From contig CAZYTM010000001.1 of the NCBI GenBank assembly GCA_964649725.1, positions 62,001 through 126,000 on the forward strand: DNA of 64,000 nucleotides, read 5' to 3'. Below, piece by piece: positions 50,801-59,677 of the stretch; within the stretch, counting starts at the first letter, position 1; every line of letters begins with the position of its first letter. A program made the position numbers and the translations under genes. Origin of the DNA: CAZYTM01 sp964649725. Its GTDB lineage: Bacteria > Desulfobacterota > Desulfuromonadia > Geobacterales > Geobacteraceae. Under the pieces are notes generated by a model. The model worked only from the letters and a program-made list of their open reading frames with translations, had not been told where the DNA came from and did not search any database.

Positions 50801-53800
50801 GAATGGCGCCACAATAAATAGCGCCGCATATATTCCTGTGAGCGGTACCGGTAATCTGAATTTGGACAACGGCGCAGTTTTTCAGAATGACGGTACCCTT
50901 GACCTGCAGAGCGACGCCGGTCTAACCATCGGCGCAGGGGGGGGCACTTTCAACAATAATGCCGGCGGGGTGTTTGAAAAGAGCGCCGGGACCGGCAAAT
51001 CTCCGGTCGATACCATGTTCAACAGCAAGGGGGCTGTCAACATAGCTACCGGCACGCTCTCCTTGACCGGTCTCGCCGGTTTTATATCCGGATCGGTTAG
51101 TGGCGGCGGCACACTCGAATTCCTCGGCTCAGCGTTTGTTACTCCGGCAGTGACCTATGATAACAGCGTAGCTAACGGCACCACGTCCATTGCCGGCGGC
51201 ACGGTTGCCTTCGACAACGTCGCCCAGACCGGCAATTTCATCTTCACCAGCGGCAACCTGAACGGCAACGGCTCCCTCAACGTCAAAAACAGCTTTACCT
51301 GGGACGGCGGCACTGTGGGGGACGCAGGACATCCGGCGTTTCAATTGAACCTTGCCCTCGGTTCGACCTCTTCACTGGCCGGTGCGGCGCCCCTTCTTTT
51401 CAGCGCCGGTACTATCGCCAACGCCGGCACCGTAACGATGACAAGCGCCGTAAATGATCTGGATATCGCTGCCGGTGCGACCTTTCAGAACAACGGCAGC
51501 TTCGATTTTCAGACCGACAGGGGACTCTCCGGAACAGGCACCTTCAACAACAATCCCGGCGCTCTGATAAAAAAGAGTGCCGGAGCCAGTTCTTCCATTG
51601 CGCCACCATTCGTAAACACAGGTACTGTTGACGTACAGTCCGGAGTCATCAATTTTTCCGGCACCATTGCCCTCCCCGCCGTAGCTTTGACCATATCCGG
51701 CACATCACAATACGGAAAAATCTACTCGCCGATCGGTTCGATTATTTCCGGCACTCCTATAACTATTAATCTCGCGTATACGCCGGCAACCGGCGACACG
51801 TTCACCGGCGTAATCAGTTGCGGCACAACATCGTGCCTCAGCGGTACCTTTAGCAGCATAATCCCGGCGACTCCGGGAGCAAACCAGGTGTGGAGCCCAG
51901 TCTACAATTCGACATCCGTTGATCTCAAAGTCATCGGCAACCAGACCATAACCTTCAACAACCCCGGTCCGCAAACATTCGGCATGAGCCCTACGCTGAC
52001 GGCCAGCGTATCTTCGGGTCTGACCCCCACCTTCACTTCAACTACGACAGCAGTCTGCGCCATCACTGCCGCCGGCAAATTGGCTTTTAACGGATCCGGA
52101 ACCTGCACCATTGCCGTTGACCAGCCGGGTGATCCCAGCTACAACCCGGCGACCCAGGTATCGCAGAGCTTTACGGTCAACCCGGCATTATCAATCAGCA
52201 CCATAACCCTGCCAAGCGGAACGACGGGCATAGCCTACAGCCAGACCATTGCACCAACCGGCGGAACTGCGCCGATTACATTTGCCATCAGCACAGGCAC
52301 CATACCCACCGGTCTGACGCTGACAACCGCAGGAGTTCTCTCCGGCACCCCGCCTGCCACTGGCACATTCACATTCGACGTAGTCGCAACCGACGCTGTC
52401 GGCGCTACGGCGATTCAGAGCTACACGGTAAACGTTACTGATTCCATGGTTTTCACCACAACTACCCTGCCGGCCAGCACCATAAACATCCCCTACAGCC
52501 AGACAATCACCGCTACCGGCGGCATGTCGCCGCTTACCTATGCTGTCACGGCTGGTTCGCTTCCTGCCGGTGTAAGCCTCAGTTCATCTGGCCTGCTCAC
52601 CGGAACCCCTACCGCCAGCGGCACATTCAATTTTACTGTTACAGCTACTGATACTCTACTGAATACGGCAAACCAGCCTTTATCCATCATCATCAACCCG
52701 GCAGTCGCCATCATCATCTCGACACTTCCAACAGGCACGGTTGGCATCTTTTACAACCAGAACATTGCAACTTCCGGCGGTACCGCGCCGACCAGCATTT
52801 CCCTGATGACCGGCACCATCCCGACCGGTCTGACACTGACAACCGCCGGGGTCCTCTCCGGCACCCCGACCAGCAACGGCTCGTTCTCTTTTACCGTCGA
52901 AGCTCTTGACTCAGTCGGTGCCATTGCCAGCCAGACCTATACGGTGATAATCGCACCACCTGTCACCTACACTGTCACTTCTTCCGTTTCCGGGGTCGGC
53001 GGCAGCATCACTCCGCCAAGTGCCAGCGTAACGTCCGGCGGCACAACCAGCTTCACCGTGGCTCCTGATCCAGGCTACAGAGTTACATCGGTATCCGGCT
53101 GTGGAGGGACCTGGAGCGGTGCCAATCCGTTTGTCACCGGCACTATAACGGCGAACTGCGCCGTGACGGCGGCCTTCAGCCTGAACAGTTACACCGTCAC
53201 CGCCACGGCAGGCGGTGGCGGCAGCATCTCCCCGGCAGGCAGCTTGACGGTAAATAGCGGTGCAAATCAGCCCTACTCTATAACCCCCAACACCGGCTAC
53301 CATATCCTCGATGTCAAGATCGACGGCATTTCCCATGGAGCCATCGCTGCCTATTCTTTTACCAACGTTACCGCCGATCACACCATTGATGTGCGCTTTG
53401 CCGTCAACACCTACACCGTCACCGCCAACGCAGGCGGTGGCGGGAGCATCACACCGGCTGGCACGGTTTACCTCCCATACGGTGCCGAGCAGACATACTC
53501 CTTTACGCCCAATACCGGCTACTCCATTGCCGACGTCAAGGTCGACGGCGTATCCAAGGGGGGTGTCTCTTCCTACACTTTTACCAACGTCATCGCCGAC
53601 CACACCATTGATGTGCGCTTTGCCGTCAACATCTACACCATCAACGCAACAGCAGATTTAGGCGGGAGCATCACCCCGGCTGGAGCGGTTTCTCTCCCCT
53701 TCGGCTCAGAACAGACGTACGTTTTCACTCCGGAGAGCGGCTATTTCATCGATACTGTCAAAATCGACAACCAATCTGTCGGCATGGTCACAAGCTATAC

Positions 53801-54071
53801 GTTTACCAACCTGAGAGCCTATCATACGATAACTGTAGAATTTGCCAGACCCGACGGCGTCATCGACCCGACCAATAGAACCGGTATACCGAATATCGGC
53901 GATGCCCTGATCGCTCTCACCATCGCCATGGGTGATATCACTCCCACACCGCACCAGTTAAAACATGCGGATGTCGCTCCGCTGGTCAACGGCGTCCCCA
54001 AACCAGACGGCATCATCGATATCCGCGATGTCCTGCTCACCCTCCGCAGGGTCGTCGGACTGGAAAAATAA
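47877..54071 (+). CDS. Giant secreted multidomain repeat protein with dockerin-like tail
   Basis: A 2064-aa protein. GAGGTGAATCGCC precedes ATG 47877. Long N-terminus with signal anchor (LLVVIACFIALLLPLKVQA) at about residues 35-55. Domain order: a right-handed beta-helix, polymorphic outer-membrane-like start (TTTADSGAGSLRQAVSVATA), about 55-375; NHL-type beta-propeller repeats with VATLAGTGNSGALNG-like units, about 405-725; an Ig-like/ASPM-type domain; repeated beta (autotransporter-like) units about 830-1300; three putative Ig domains (SGTTGIAYSQTIAPTGGTAP), about 1440-1695; three InlB-type repeats of about 74 aa, about 1770-1990; and a dockerin-like tail. Probable surface adhesin or scaffold. 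Length and repeats make assembly errors possible. Confidence 0.88.
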   Translation: MSTESNRICLSLPGFCMMTPCRFPRAKSKILQMLLVVIACFIALLLPLKVQAAVVSVTTTADSGAGSLRQAVSVATAGDTIDFSGLTLPATITLTSGEIAINKNLIIAGTGARNLTISGGGSSRIFNISTGVVTINGVTLSNGNAGAGLKGGAIYNSGNLTLNKVTVSNSSAPATVPPGSGGGIANYGTLTLLETTVSGNSANYAGGGIYNEAGIMVINNSTISGNSSSDGGGIYHYSGGSNLTLNNSTITYNSTGNPASAALDHYFGNQLAIYNTIIANNSGGIADLLIGSTPPNFLTYSLVGTVSGTLGTAVTTGTIYGPAILGPLGNNGGPTDTHALLPGSTAIDAGVTCLPYDQRGVVRPQGAKCDIGAFEAISGQLGGAIQSGSVNLTSTNAGVATLAGLAGTSGSTNGVGTAALFNYPFHTTSDGSNIYIADRSNHTIRKMVIADGTVTTLAGTAGSTGSTDAVGTSARFNFPDGITTDGVYLYVADSGNNKIRRIDIAGGSVATLAGTGNSGALNGPALSATFNSPSGITTDGLSLFVAEALNHTIRRIDLNSGWVSTLAGSAGVSGSQNGTGANARFNAPQGITMDGVNLFVADYNNYTVRKIEIATATVSTLAGLAGTFGTTDGPGSSARFQQPVALVTDGTSLYVSDTFAHTIRRIDYTATPFVTTVAGSAGLSGSADGSAGSARFKAPYGITSDGTRLFVLDKDNFTVRIIGQPSLLVSPPALAFGSVGIGFSALQPLTITSTGDMPLLVSSYSLSDATYFGPIVPGKSNPCPTPPYTLASGASCTIDVTFHPTIPSPPGTSINIYSSAPASPVSVPLSGVGSHPCIWTAGVTGNWHTAANWTGNCTGASPPGAPGPADFVVIPASATPYSVNLDGNSLITAVKVGSQATLAIPANNLILTGPGSLVEAGGTLNLSGGILTIPVGLAVNGAFNWSGGTISGTGGLLGISAGATATISGPAVKNLNGATINSAAYIPVSGTGNLNLDNGAVFQNDGTLDLQSDAGLTIGAGGGTFNNNAGGVFEKSAGTGKSPVDTMFNSKGAVNIATGTLSLTGLAGFISGSVSGGGTLEFLGSAFVTPAVTYDNSVANGTTSIAGGTVAFDNVAQTGNFIFTSGNLNGNGSLNVKNSFTWDGGTVGDAGHPAFQLNLALGSTSSLAGAAPLLFSAGTIANAGTVTMTSAVNDLDIAAGATFQNNGSFDFQTDRGLSGTGTFNNNPGALIKKSAGASSSIAPPFVNTGTVDVQSGVINFSGTIALPAVALTISGTSQYGKIYSPIGSIISGTPITINLAYTPATGDTFTGVISCGTTSCLSGTFSSIIPATPGANQVWSPVYNSTSVDLKVIGNQTITFNNPGPQTFGMSPTLTASVSSGLTPTFTSTTTAVCAITAAGKLAFNGSGTCTIAVDQPGDPSYNPATQVSQSFTVNPALSISTITLPSGTTGIAYSQTIAPTGGTAPITFAISTGTIPTGLTLTTAGVLSGTPPATGTFTFDVVATDAVGATAIQSYTVNVTDSMVFTTTTLPASTINIPYSQTITATGGMSPLTYAVTAGSLPAGVSLSSSGLLTGTPTASGTFNFTVTATDTLLNTANQPLSIIINPAVAIIISTLPTGTVGIFYNQNIATSGGTAPTSISLMTGTIPTGLTLTTAGVLSGTPTSNGSFSFTVEALDSVGAIASQTYTVIIAPPVTYTVTSSVSGVGGSITPPSASVTSGGTTSFTVAPDPGYRVTSVSGCGGTWSGANPFVTGTITANCAVTAAFSLNSYTVTATAGGGGSISPAGSLTVNSGANQPYSITPNTGYHILDVKIDGISHGAIAAYSFTNVTADHTIDVRFAVNTYTVTANAGGGGSITPAGTVYLPYGAEQTYSFTPNTGYSIADVKVDGVSKGGVSSYTFTNVIADHTIDVRFAVNIYTINATADLGGSITPAGAVSLPFGSEQTYVFTPESGYFIDTVKIDNQSVGMVTSYTFTNLRAYHTITVEFARPDGVIDPTNRTGIPNIGDALIALTIAMGDITPTPHQLKHADVAPLVNGVPKPDGIIDIRDVLLTLRRVVGLEK
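53379..53631 (+). repeat. Near-identical 222-bp coding repeats
   Basis: A 31-nt word (begins CACACCATTGATGTGCGC) occurs identically at 53379-53409 and 53601-53631, 222 bp (74 codons) apart. It lies in the InlB-type units of the giant protein. A third unit upstream is more diverged. The pattern suggests recent unit duplication or gene conversion. Confidence 0.75.
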
Positions 54072-54142
54072 GGGGCCAGTGACAACAGGCCACTACCATA
54101 AATAGTTGTTACCACAACCCTGAGTACCAAGCAGAGGTCCCG

Positions 54143-54451
54143 ATGCACCTGATACAGATACTCCTCCCCCTCTTTGACAATACCGGCGACCCCTTCCCGC
54201 CGCGGGAATTCCTGCGGGTGCGGGACCATCTGACCGAACGGTTCGGCGGCATCACCACCTACATCCATTCGCCGGCAGTAGGGCTCTGGAAAGAGACCAG
54301 CAGATCCACCGTGCATGACGATATCGTCATCTACGAGGTGATGAGCGAAACGCTGGACCGCCCCTGGTGGAGCGCCTACCGCCAGGAGCTGGCAAACCTT
54401 TTCCGCCAGGAGTTGCTGATCGTCCGGGTCAGTCAGGTGGAGCTGTTGTAA
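54143..54451 (+). CDS. 102-aa protein of unknown function
   Basis: AGAGGTCCCG precedes ATG 54143. Sequence MHLIQILLPLFDNTGDPFPP, then LTERFGGITTYIHSPAVGLW and DDIVIYEVMSETLDRPWW. The DHLTERFGGITTY part and the two beta strands fit a small ferredoxin-like fold. No function is known to me. It lies between the giant protein and the kinase. Confidence 0.75.
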   Translation: MHLIQILLPLFDNTGDPFPPREFLRVRDHLTERFGGITTYIHSPAVGLWKETSRSTVHDDIVIYEVMSETLDRPWWSAYRQELANLFRQELLIVRVSQVELL

Positions 54452-54602
54452 AAATAAGAATATGTTAATTCTGCTTGATTTCAAAATGTATCCGCTATTA
54501 TTAAGTCCAAAGTAGCCAACTTAGGTAACGGCAATCTCTACCATCAATGACGATCATGCACTCCGGATTGCTGACTTGAATTGTATAAGCCAATGATCTA
54601 AG

Positions 54603-57389
54603 GTGCATGACTTGACTTACGCCCGCATAAATAAAGCCTCTATCCGGTTAATCTCAACCCTGCTGCAACGTCTCGCCGCACCGCTGTTGCTGGCTATGCT
54701 GCTCACCACAACTATCCCTGCCACATTACTGGGCTACCCGGCTGAAACTCCCAAAGATATTCTTCTCCTCTCCTCCTACCATGCCGGGCTGGAATGGGAT
54801 GATGCGATTAAAAGAGCCGTGACCGATGTTCTCAAACCTGAGGAGAACTGGCTAGAGATCCATTACGAGTATATGGATACCAAGCGTATTGCTGACCCGG
54901 AGTATCTGCGCCTGCTGCACAACCTCTATCGACACAAGTATCGGCAAAGAGCGCCGGCCCTCATCATTGCCACGGACAATTTCGCCTTTGACTTCCTGCG
55001 AAAATTCCGTGACCAACTCTTCCCTGAAGTCCCGGTGGTCTTTTGCGGCGTCAATTTCTACCATGACCGGATGCTCGCCGGACATCGTCTCTTCACCGGC
55101 GCGGCAGAGATCTTCGATGCCGCCGGGACCGTCGATATAATCCTCCGACTCCACCCCGGCACAAAGGAGATATTTGTCCTCAATGACCATGATCTGACCG
55201 GGAGGGCATGGGACAATACCATCAGGGAACAGCTTGAGGGGCGTTATCCTGGGGTCAGGTTTACCTACGCCGAAAGCTATACCGCCAAGGGGGCAATCGA
55301 ACGGGTCCGCGGGTTGAAGCCGGGGACGGTCGTCCTGCTCGGGGTCTTTCTCCGCGATGCAGAGGGGAAGTATATATCTGCCCACCGTTTCGGTGATAAG
55401 CTGTCAAGCGCCTCTCAGGTACCTGTTTACGGGCTCCTCGATCTCTATCTCGGCCACGGCATATTGGGTGGCTTGCTTGTGGACGGTTACCACCAGGGGG
55501 AGCTGGCCGCCAGGATCGCCCAGCGTATCCTGGCGGGCGAAGCACCAGGGAGTATCCCGGTAATCAAAGAGGGGATTACCAGCTCCATCTTTGATTTTCA
55601 ACAGCTGCAGCGCTTCGGCATCAGAGAGTCAGCCCTCCCGGCCAACAGCACCGTTATTAACAAGCCGACCTCATTCTACGCCAGACACAAGCTGAAGATC
55701 TTTGCCGGGGGAGCATTTGTCGCCGGCCAATCGATCCTGCTCTTCTTCCTGGGGCTGAACCTTCTGCATAAGCGCCGTGCCGAGGAGGAGCTGTGCAGGG
55801 CAAACTCCGAACTGGAAAGACGGGTGGAGGAGAGGACTTCCGAGCTGTCCGGCGCCAATGCCGCCTTGACCATAGAAATAGAGGAGCGCAAACGGACCGA
55901 GGGAGAGCTTGCCCAGTTGATGCGGGAGCAGCAGATCCTCCTTGATAACGCCCCATTCGGCATTTCCATGGTAGTCGACAGAAAACAGCTCTGGATAAAC
56001 CGGAAAGCAGCAGAACTGTTTCAATACAGCAAAGAAGAGCTGGAGGGGGAGACCACCAGAAAACTGTACCCGACCCAGGAGGCGTATGACCAATTGGGGC
56101 TTGATGCTTATCAGGAATTAGCCAGGGGGGAAGTTTTTGAGACGGTTCAGCAGCTTGTCCGCCGCGACGGTACCCCTATCCTGGTCAGATATATCGGTAA
56201 GGCAGTCGACCCGCCTGACTTGAGCAGAGGGACGATCTGGCTGCTGGAGGACATAACCGAGCAGAAACGACTTGAGGAGATGCTACGCCTCAGCGAGGAG
56301 ACCTTCTCCAAGTCCTTCCACAACGCACCTATGCTGATGACCATGAGCGATATCGAAACCGGTCGATATATGGATGTCAATGAGGCATTCTGCCGGATCT
56401 CCGGCTTCAGCAGAGCGGAGGCGGTCGGCAAGACCTCAATCGAGCTTGGCTGGATCTCCCCCGAAAACCGGCAACGGATGTTCAAGCTACTGCAGGAAGA
56501 GAATAGGATCGCAGCGATGGATCTGGATCTGCGCAAGAAAGATGGAGCCGTCATCTGGTGCCAATATTATGGCGAGATCATCCGTACCAGCCGCGGCGAG
56601 ATGCTCCTCTCCATTGCCCAGGATGTCACCGAACAGAAGAGGATTGAGGAAGAGCTGGTAAAGCTGAATGCTGAACTGGATCAGAGGGTAAAGACACGGG
56701 CCGCTGATCTGGAAAGACTGAACCGGGAACTTGAGGGTTTCTGTTACGCCATCTCCCACGAACTGCGGGGGCCGATCGCCCGACTGGACGGCTACAGCAG
56801 TGTCATCATGGAATGCGCACCGAATGGTACTCCGGAGGAGCTCTCCCGTCTTGCCGGTCGGATCGGCGTGGCAAGCCAAAGGTTGCGTATGGTAATCGAC
56901 GGGCTGTTGCAGATGACCCGGCTGGCGCGGGCCGATATTGTCCATGAAAGAGTGAACCTCTCCAATATCTGCCAGCACATCATGGGTGAGCTGCTGGAAG
57001 ATGCAGGGGGACGAGAGATCAAAGTCGTCATTGAAGCGGACGTCTTTGTCGAGGGGGACCGCTACATGCTGGAGGTATGCCTGAAAAACCTGCTTGGCAA
57101 TGCCACCAAATGTACGGGGAAAAGCTCGCCAGCAATCATCGAATTCGGCCAGACCATGCTTGCCGGGGGGAAGGCCTATTTTGTCAGAGATAATGGCATA
57201 GGTTTCGACATCATGTACGCCGGCAAGCTCTTCGAACCTTTCTGCCGGCTGCATAAAGAGAGCGGATTGGATGGGAGCGGAGTCGGCCTGGCAACAGTGC
57301 AGCGGGTGATCGAAAGGCATGGCGGGCAGATCTGGGCCGAGGCAGCCCCCGGGGAGGGGGCTACGTTCTATTTCACCCTCGGCGACTGA
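54603..57389 (+). CDS. Hybrid sensor histidine kinase with substrate-binding sensor domain
   Basis: A 928-aa protein. The start is a GTG at 54603; TTG 54612 has a better spaced AAGGTG and is an alternative. Residues about 15-45 form a signal/TM, and 50-345 resemble an ABC substrate-binding (YNZ/TrpX-like) sensor: ILLLSSYHAGLEWDDAIKRA and PVVFCGVNFYHDRML. A TM lies at about 365-388 (FAGGAFVAGQSILLFFLGLN), then a coiled coil, PAS at about 440-560, PAS at about 565-690, HisKA with His719 (YAISHELRGPIARLDGYS), and HATPase_c (NLLGNATKCTGKS, DNGIGFD, GSGVGLATVQRVIERHGG). Senses an extracellular ligand and phosphorylates an unknown regulator. No response regulator lies beside it. Confidence 0.9.
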   Translation: MHDLTYARINKASIRLISTLLQRLAAPLLLAMLLTTTIPATLLGYPAETPKDILLLSSYHAGLEWDDAIKRAVTDVLKPEENWLEIHYEYMDTKRIADPEYLRLLHNLYRHKYRQRAPALIIATDNFAFDFLRKFRDQLFPEVPVVFCGVNFYHDRMLAGHRLFTGAAEIFDAAGTVDIILRLHPGTKEIFVLNDHDLTGRAWDNTIREQLEGRYPGVRFTYAESYTAKGAIERVRGLKPGTVVLLGVFLRDAEGKYISAHRFGDKLSSASQVPVYGLLDLYLGHGILGGLLVDGYHQGELAARIAQRILAGEAPGSIPVIKEGITSSIFDFQQLQRFGIRESALPANSTVINKPTSFYARHKLKIFAGGAFVAGQSILLFFLGLNLLHKRRAEEELCRANSELERRVEERTSELSGANAALTIEIEERKRTEGELAQLMREQQILLDNAPFGISMVVDRKQLWINRKAAELFQYSKEELEGETTRKLYPTQEAYDQLGLDAYQELARGEVFETVQQLVRRDGTPILVRYIGKAVDPPDLSRGTIWLLEDITEQKRLEEMLRLSEETFSKSFHNAPMLMTMSDIETGRYMDVNEAFCRISGFSRAEAVGKTSIELGWISPENRQRMFKLLQEENRIAAMDLDLRKKDGAVIWCQYYGEIIRTSRGEMLLSIAQDVTEQKRIEEELVKLNAELDQRVKTRAADLERLNRELEGFCYAISHELRGPIARLDGYSSVIMECAPNGTPEELSRLAGRIGVASQRLRMVIDGLLQMTRLARADIVHERVNLSNICQHIMGELLEDAGGREIKVVIEADVFVEGDRYMLEVCLKNLLGNATKCTGKSSPAIIEFGQTMLAGGKAYFVRDNGIGFDIMYAGKLFEPFCRLHKESGLDGSGVGLATVQRVIERHGGQIWAEAAPGEGATFYFTLGD

Positions 57390-57515
57390 CAACAGTGAGT
57401 AAATACCTGATATCGTGATGACGCGAAATCCACCCAAGTATGACTGGTAATGAGCGGCGATTACTGGTATATTTCAGCTGCTTAAGCAATATTATTCCGG
57501 GGGTGGGAAACCAAT

Positions 57516-58853
57516 ATGTTATCGCGACTGCTCAGATTATCCCTGTTACTGGCAACTCTTCTGCTACTCATGTCCTGCGGCAGCGACAGCTCTGCTCCAC
57601 CGGCATCGGCAACATTTAGCACTCCGACAGGCACCGGTTACCTGCGTAAATCAGACTCCCTCTGGATCATCAATCTGGAGGGGAGCTACACCGACATGGG
57701 GAGACAGTATGGCGCCCTGCTCAAGAACGAGCTGGCAGACCTCTTCATAAGGATCGACCGTCTGGTGACGCCGGCAGAAAGGGGGCTGGTAAACCTGGTC
57801 AAACAGCAGTCAGAAACGAGAGAGAGCCAGCTGCTGGCCGGGATGGCCCAGGAGATCGGCCTCACCAGCGACCAGCTGGAACTGGTAAACGCCACTCTGC
57901 TATTCATGTATACCACCGGGGGTTGCTCAGCCTTTGCCGCCACCGGCAATCAGACTATAGGTGGGCATACAATCGCCGGCAGAAACTTCGACAGTCCACG
58001 CGGCGATTATTCAACGATCTTCAGCAACAAATCGATCCTGGTGATCTACAACCCGAAAGAGCAGTTTACCGCTAACGGTTCGCACCGGGACAACTCGGTC
58101 GCTATCATGACCCAGATAGGCTGGATATACGGCCTTACCAACCTCAATTCCAAGGGGCTCTATCTGGAGTACAACAATGCCACCAATTCGATCCCGATCT
58201 CGCTGAAAAAAGCGGACGGGACTACAGATATTGATGAGATGCAGAACCGCCTGAAGAGTCAGATGGATGGATTGCACCAGAACCTGTTCGCCTCTTTTGA
58301 CTGCGACACCCTGGAAGAGCTGGACGCAAAAATGACCGATCCGCTGAAAATGCCGGCCGTGGCGACCATGACCCAGGTGGCGGACCAGGACCGGGTCTGG
58401 CATTACGAGCGCTCACCATACGAGCCGGCGAAAAAGATCGCCGCTGGCGAGGCTAAAGGGGCACACGCCTACGACAATCCGGTCAACATGGACATTTTCA
58501 CCAATCACTTCTTTTTCGCTACCTGGCAGCACCAGAATCTGGATCTCTACACCAATTATGCGGCCCATGGGACCGACTCGGCTAGCAGGACCTTCGCCCG
58601 GCTGATCAATCTGCAGAACCTGGCCAAGCAGTCTGCCGGAGCGATAACTCCGGCCAAGATGAAGGAGATCATGACCACCCGGCTCATGACTGACAACAGT
58701 GGTGGCCCCTTCATCTCCTGGGGGCTGAGCAATGATGATATCACCTACTTTACCACTGTCACCGACATCGCCAACCGGGTAATGCATGTCTATCCGAATG
58801 TCGATACCTTCCCCCGATGGGGGATCATTGACCTCAAGCAGGAATTCCGCTAG
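57516..58853 (+). CDS. C45-type autoproteolytic acyltransferase/hydrolase lipoprotein
   Basis: A 445-aa protein. Lipobox LLMSC gives Cys21. The family fits peptidase C45 (acyl-CoA:6-APA acyltransferase-like Ntn hydrolases): YTTGGCSAFAATGNQTIGGH, with the likely Cys nucleophile at 137, then IAGRNFDSPRGDYS and YNNATNSIPI. The Cys becomes N-terminal after self-cleavage in related enzymes. Substrates of bacterial members include bile salts, acyl amides and polyamine-containing compounds. It lies 126 bp after the kinase in the same direction. Confidence 0.88.
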   Translation: MLSRLLRLSLLLATLLLLMSCGSDSSAPPASATFSTPTGTGYLRKSDSLWIINLEGSYTDMGRQYGALLKNELADLFIRIDRLVTPAERGLVNLVKQQSETRESQLLAGMAQEIGLTSDQLELVNATLLFMYTTGGCSAFAATGNQTIGGHTIAGRNFDSPRGDYSTIFSNKSILVIYNPKEQFTANGSHRDNSVAIMTQIGWIYGLTNLNSKGLYLEYNNATNSIPISLKKADGTTDIDEMQNRLKSQMDGLHQNLFASFDCDTLEELDAKMTDPLKMPAVATMTQVADQDRVWHYERSPYEPAKKIAAGEAKGAHAYDNPVNMDIFTNHFFFATWQHQNLDLYTNYAAHGTDSASRTFARLINLQNLAKQSAGAITPAKMKEIMTTRLMTDNSGGPFISWGLSNDDITYFTTVTDIANRVMHVYPNVDTFPRWGIIDLKQEFR

Positions 58854-58884
58854 CGGGATAGTTGGACTTACAATGGAGGCTCCC

Positions 58885-59103
58885 ATGGCTGACATCCCGA
58901 ACGACAGGTCATACCTGATTAATGCCGATCAATGGTCTGAGGATGGCTATGTGACGAAGAATAACCGCGTCTATAAATACGAGCTGGATCGGAAGGAACA
59001 GAGTTACCTGCTGGGGAGTTCCTGGAGTATCGAGGAATTCCTGAGCGACAGCGATATCAGTGCTGATGCCAGGAGTTGGCTCAAAGGTCTGCTGCATGGA
59101 TGA
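58885..59103 (+). CDS. 72-aa protein of unknown function
   Basis: ATGGAGGCTCCC precedes ATG 58885; the longer frame from 58786 overlaps the lipoprotein gene. Sequence MADIPNDRSYLINADQWSED, then GYVTKNNRVYKYELDRKEQS and WSIEEFLSDSDISADARSWL. Soluble, acidic. No family recognised. It precedes the next small gene by 12 bp. Confidence 0.7.
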   Translation: MADIPNDRSYLINADQWSEDGYVTKNNRVYKYELDRKEQSYLLGSSWSIEEFLSDSDISADARSWLKGLLHG

Positions 59104-59115
59104 CAGGAGCTGAAG

Positions 59116-59589
59116 ATGAGACAGCTGCTTAGATCTTCCGCTTTTGTACTTGTTCTGCTTTTGCTCCTGCTGACAGATTTCAATGAAAACGAAAAAGGGG
59201 GTATGCCGATGTCAATTCTATCCAAACTTTTGGGCAAGAAGGGTGCTGAAGCTGCGACAACTTACTACTCTCTCGTTTACAAGGCTGACGGCGTTAGCGT
59301 GACGATCGAGCTGAATGGCAACGAGGTGATGCAGGAGGATTACGACTTCGGCGCCGCCGGCAGCAGGCCGGTCAACAACTGGACAAAGAGCGGGGCAAAC
59401 AGGCTGACCGTAAAACTTAAACCGCTCAAAAAGGGGAAAGATGACTATATGAAATACGAGTTGCTCTTCTCCAAGGACCAGCAGGGGCAGATGGCCGGAG
59501 ATGGGGAGAAGCTCTGGGAATTCCTCTGGAGTTCGGACTCGGCAAAGGAGAAGCTGCCGCTGGAGCAGACCTTCGAGTTTAACATCTGA
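59116..59589 (+). CDS. Small protein with N-terminal hydrophobic segment
   Basis: A 157-aa protein. CAGGAGCTGAAG precedes ATG 59116. N-terminus RSSAFVLVLLLLLLTDFNEN is hydrophobic (signal anchor). Internal starts at 59203 and 59209, which follow GGGGGT, would give a soluble form (MSILSKLLGKKGAEAA). The rest (SLVYKADGVSVTIELNGNEV, FNGLTVKLKPL-like NRLTVKLKPLKKGKDD) is beta-rich. I do not recognise it. Followed by a bidirectional terminator. Confidence 0.7.
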   Translation: MRQLLRSSAFVLVLLLLLLTDFNENEKGGMPMSILSKLLGKKGAEAATTYYSLVYKADGVSVTIELNGNEVMQEDYDFGAAGSRPVNNWTKSGANRLTVKLKPLKKGKDDYMKYELLFSKDQQGQMAGDGEKLWEFLWSSDSAKEKLPLEQTFEFNI

Positions 59590-59626
59590 TAGCTGGTTGT
59601 CTTCAAATAGAATCAGGTAACAAAAC

Positions 59627-59658
59627 GAAACGCCCCTCCTGTTACAGAGGGGCGTTTC
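59627..59658. terminator. Bidirectional terminator
   Basis: GAAACGCCCCTC (59627-59638) pairs with GAGGGGCGTTTC (59647-59658), 12 bp. It separates the small plus-strand gene from the minus-strand lipoprotein. Confidence 0.85.
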
Positions 59659-59677
59659 ATTTCTCTGGCAGATGGAG

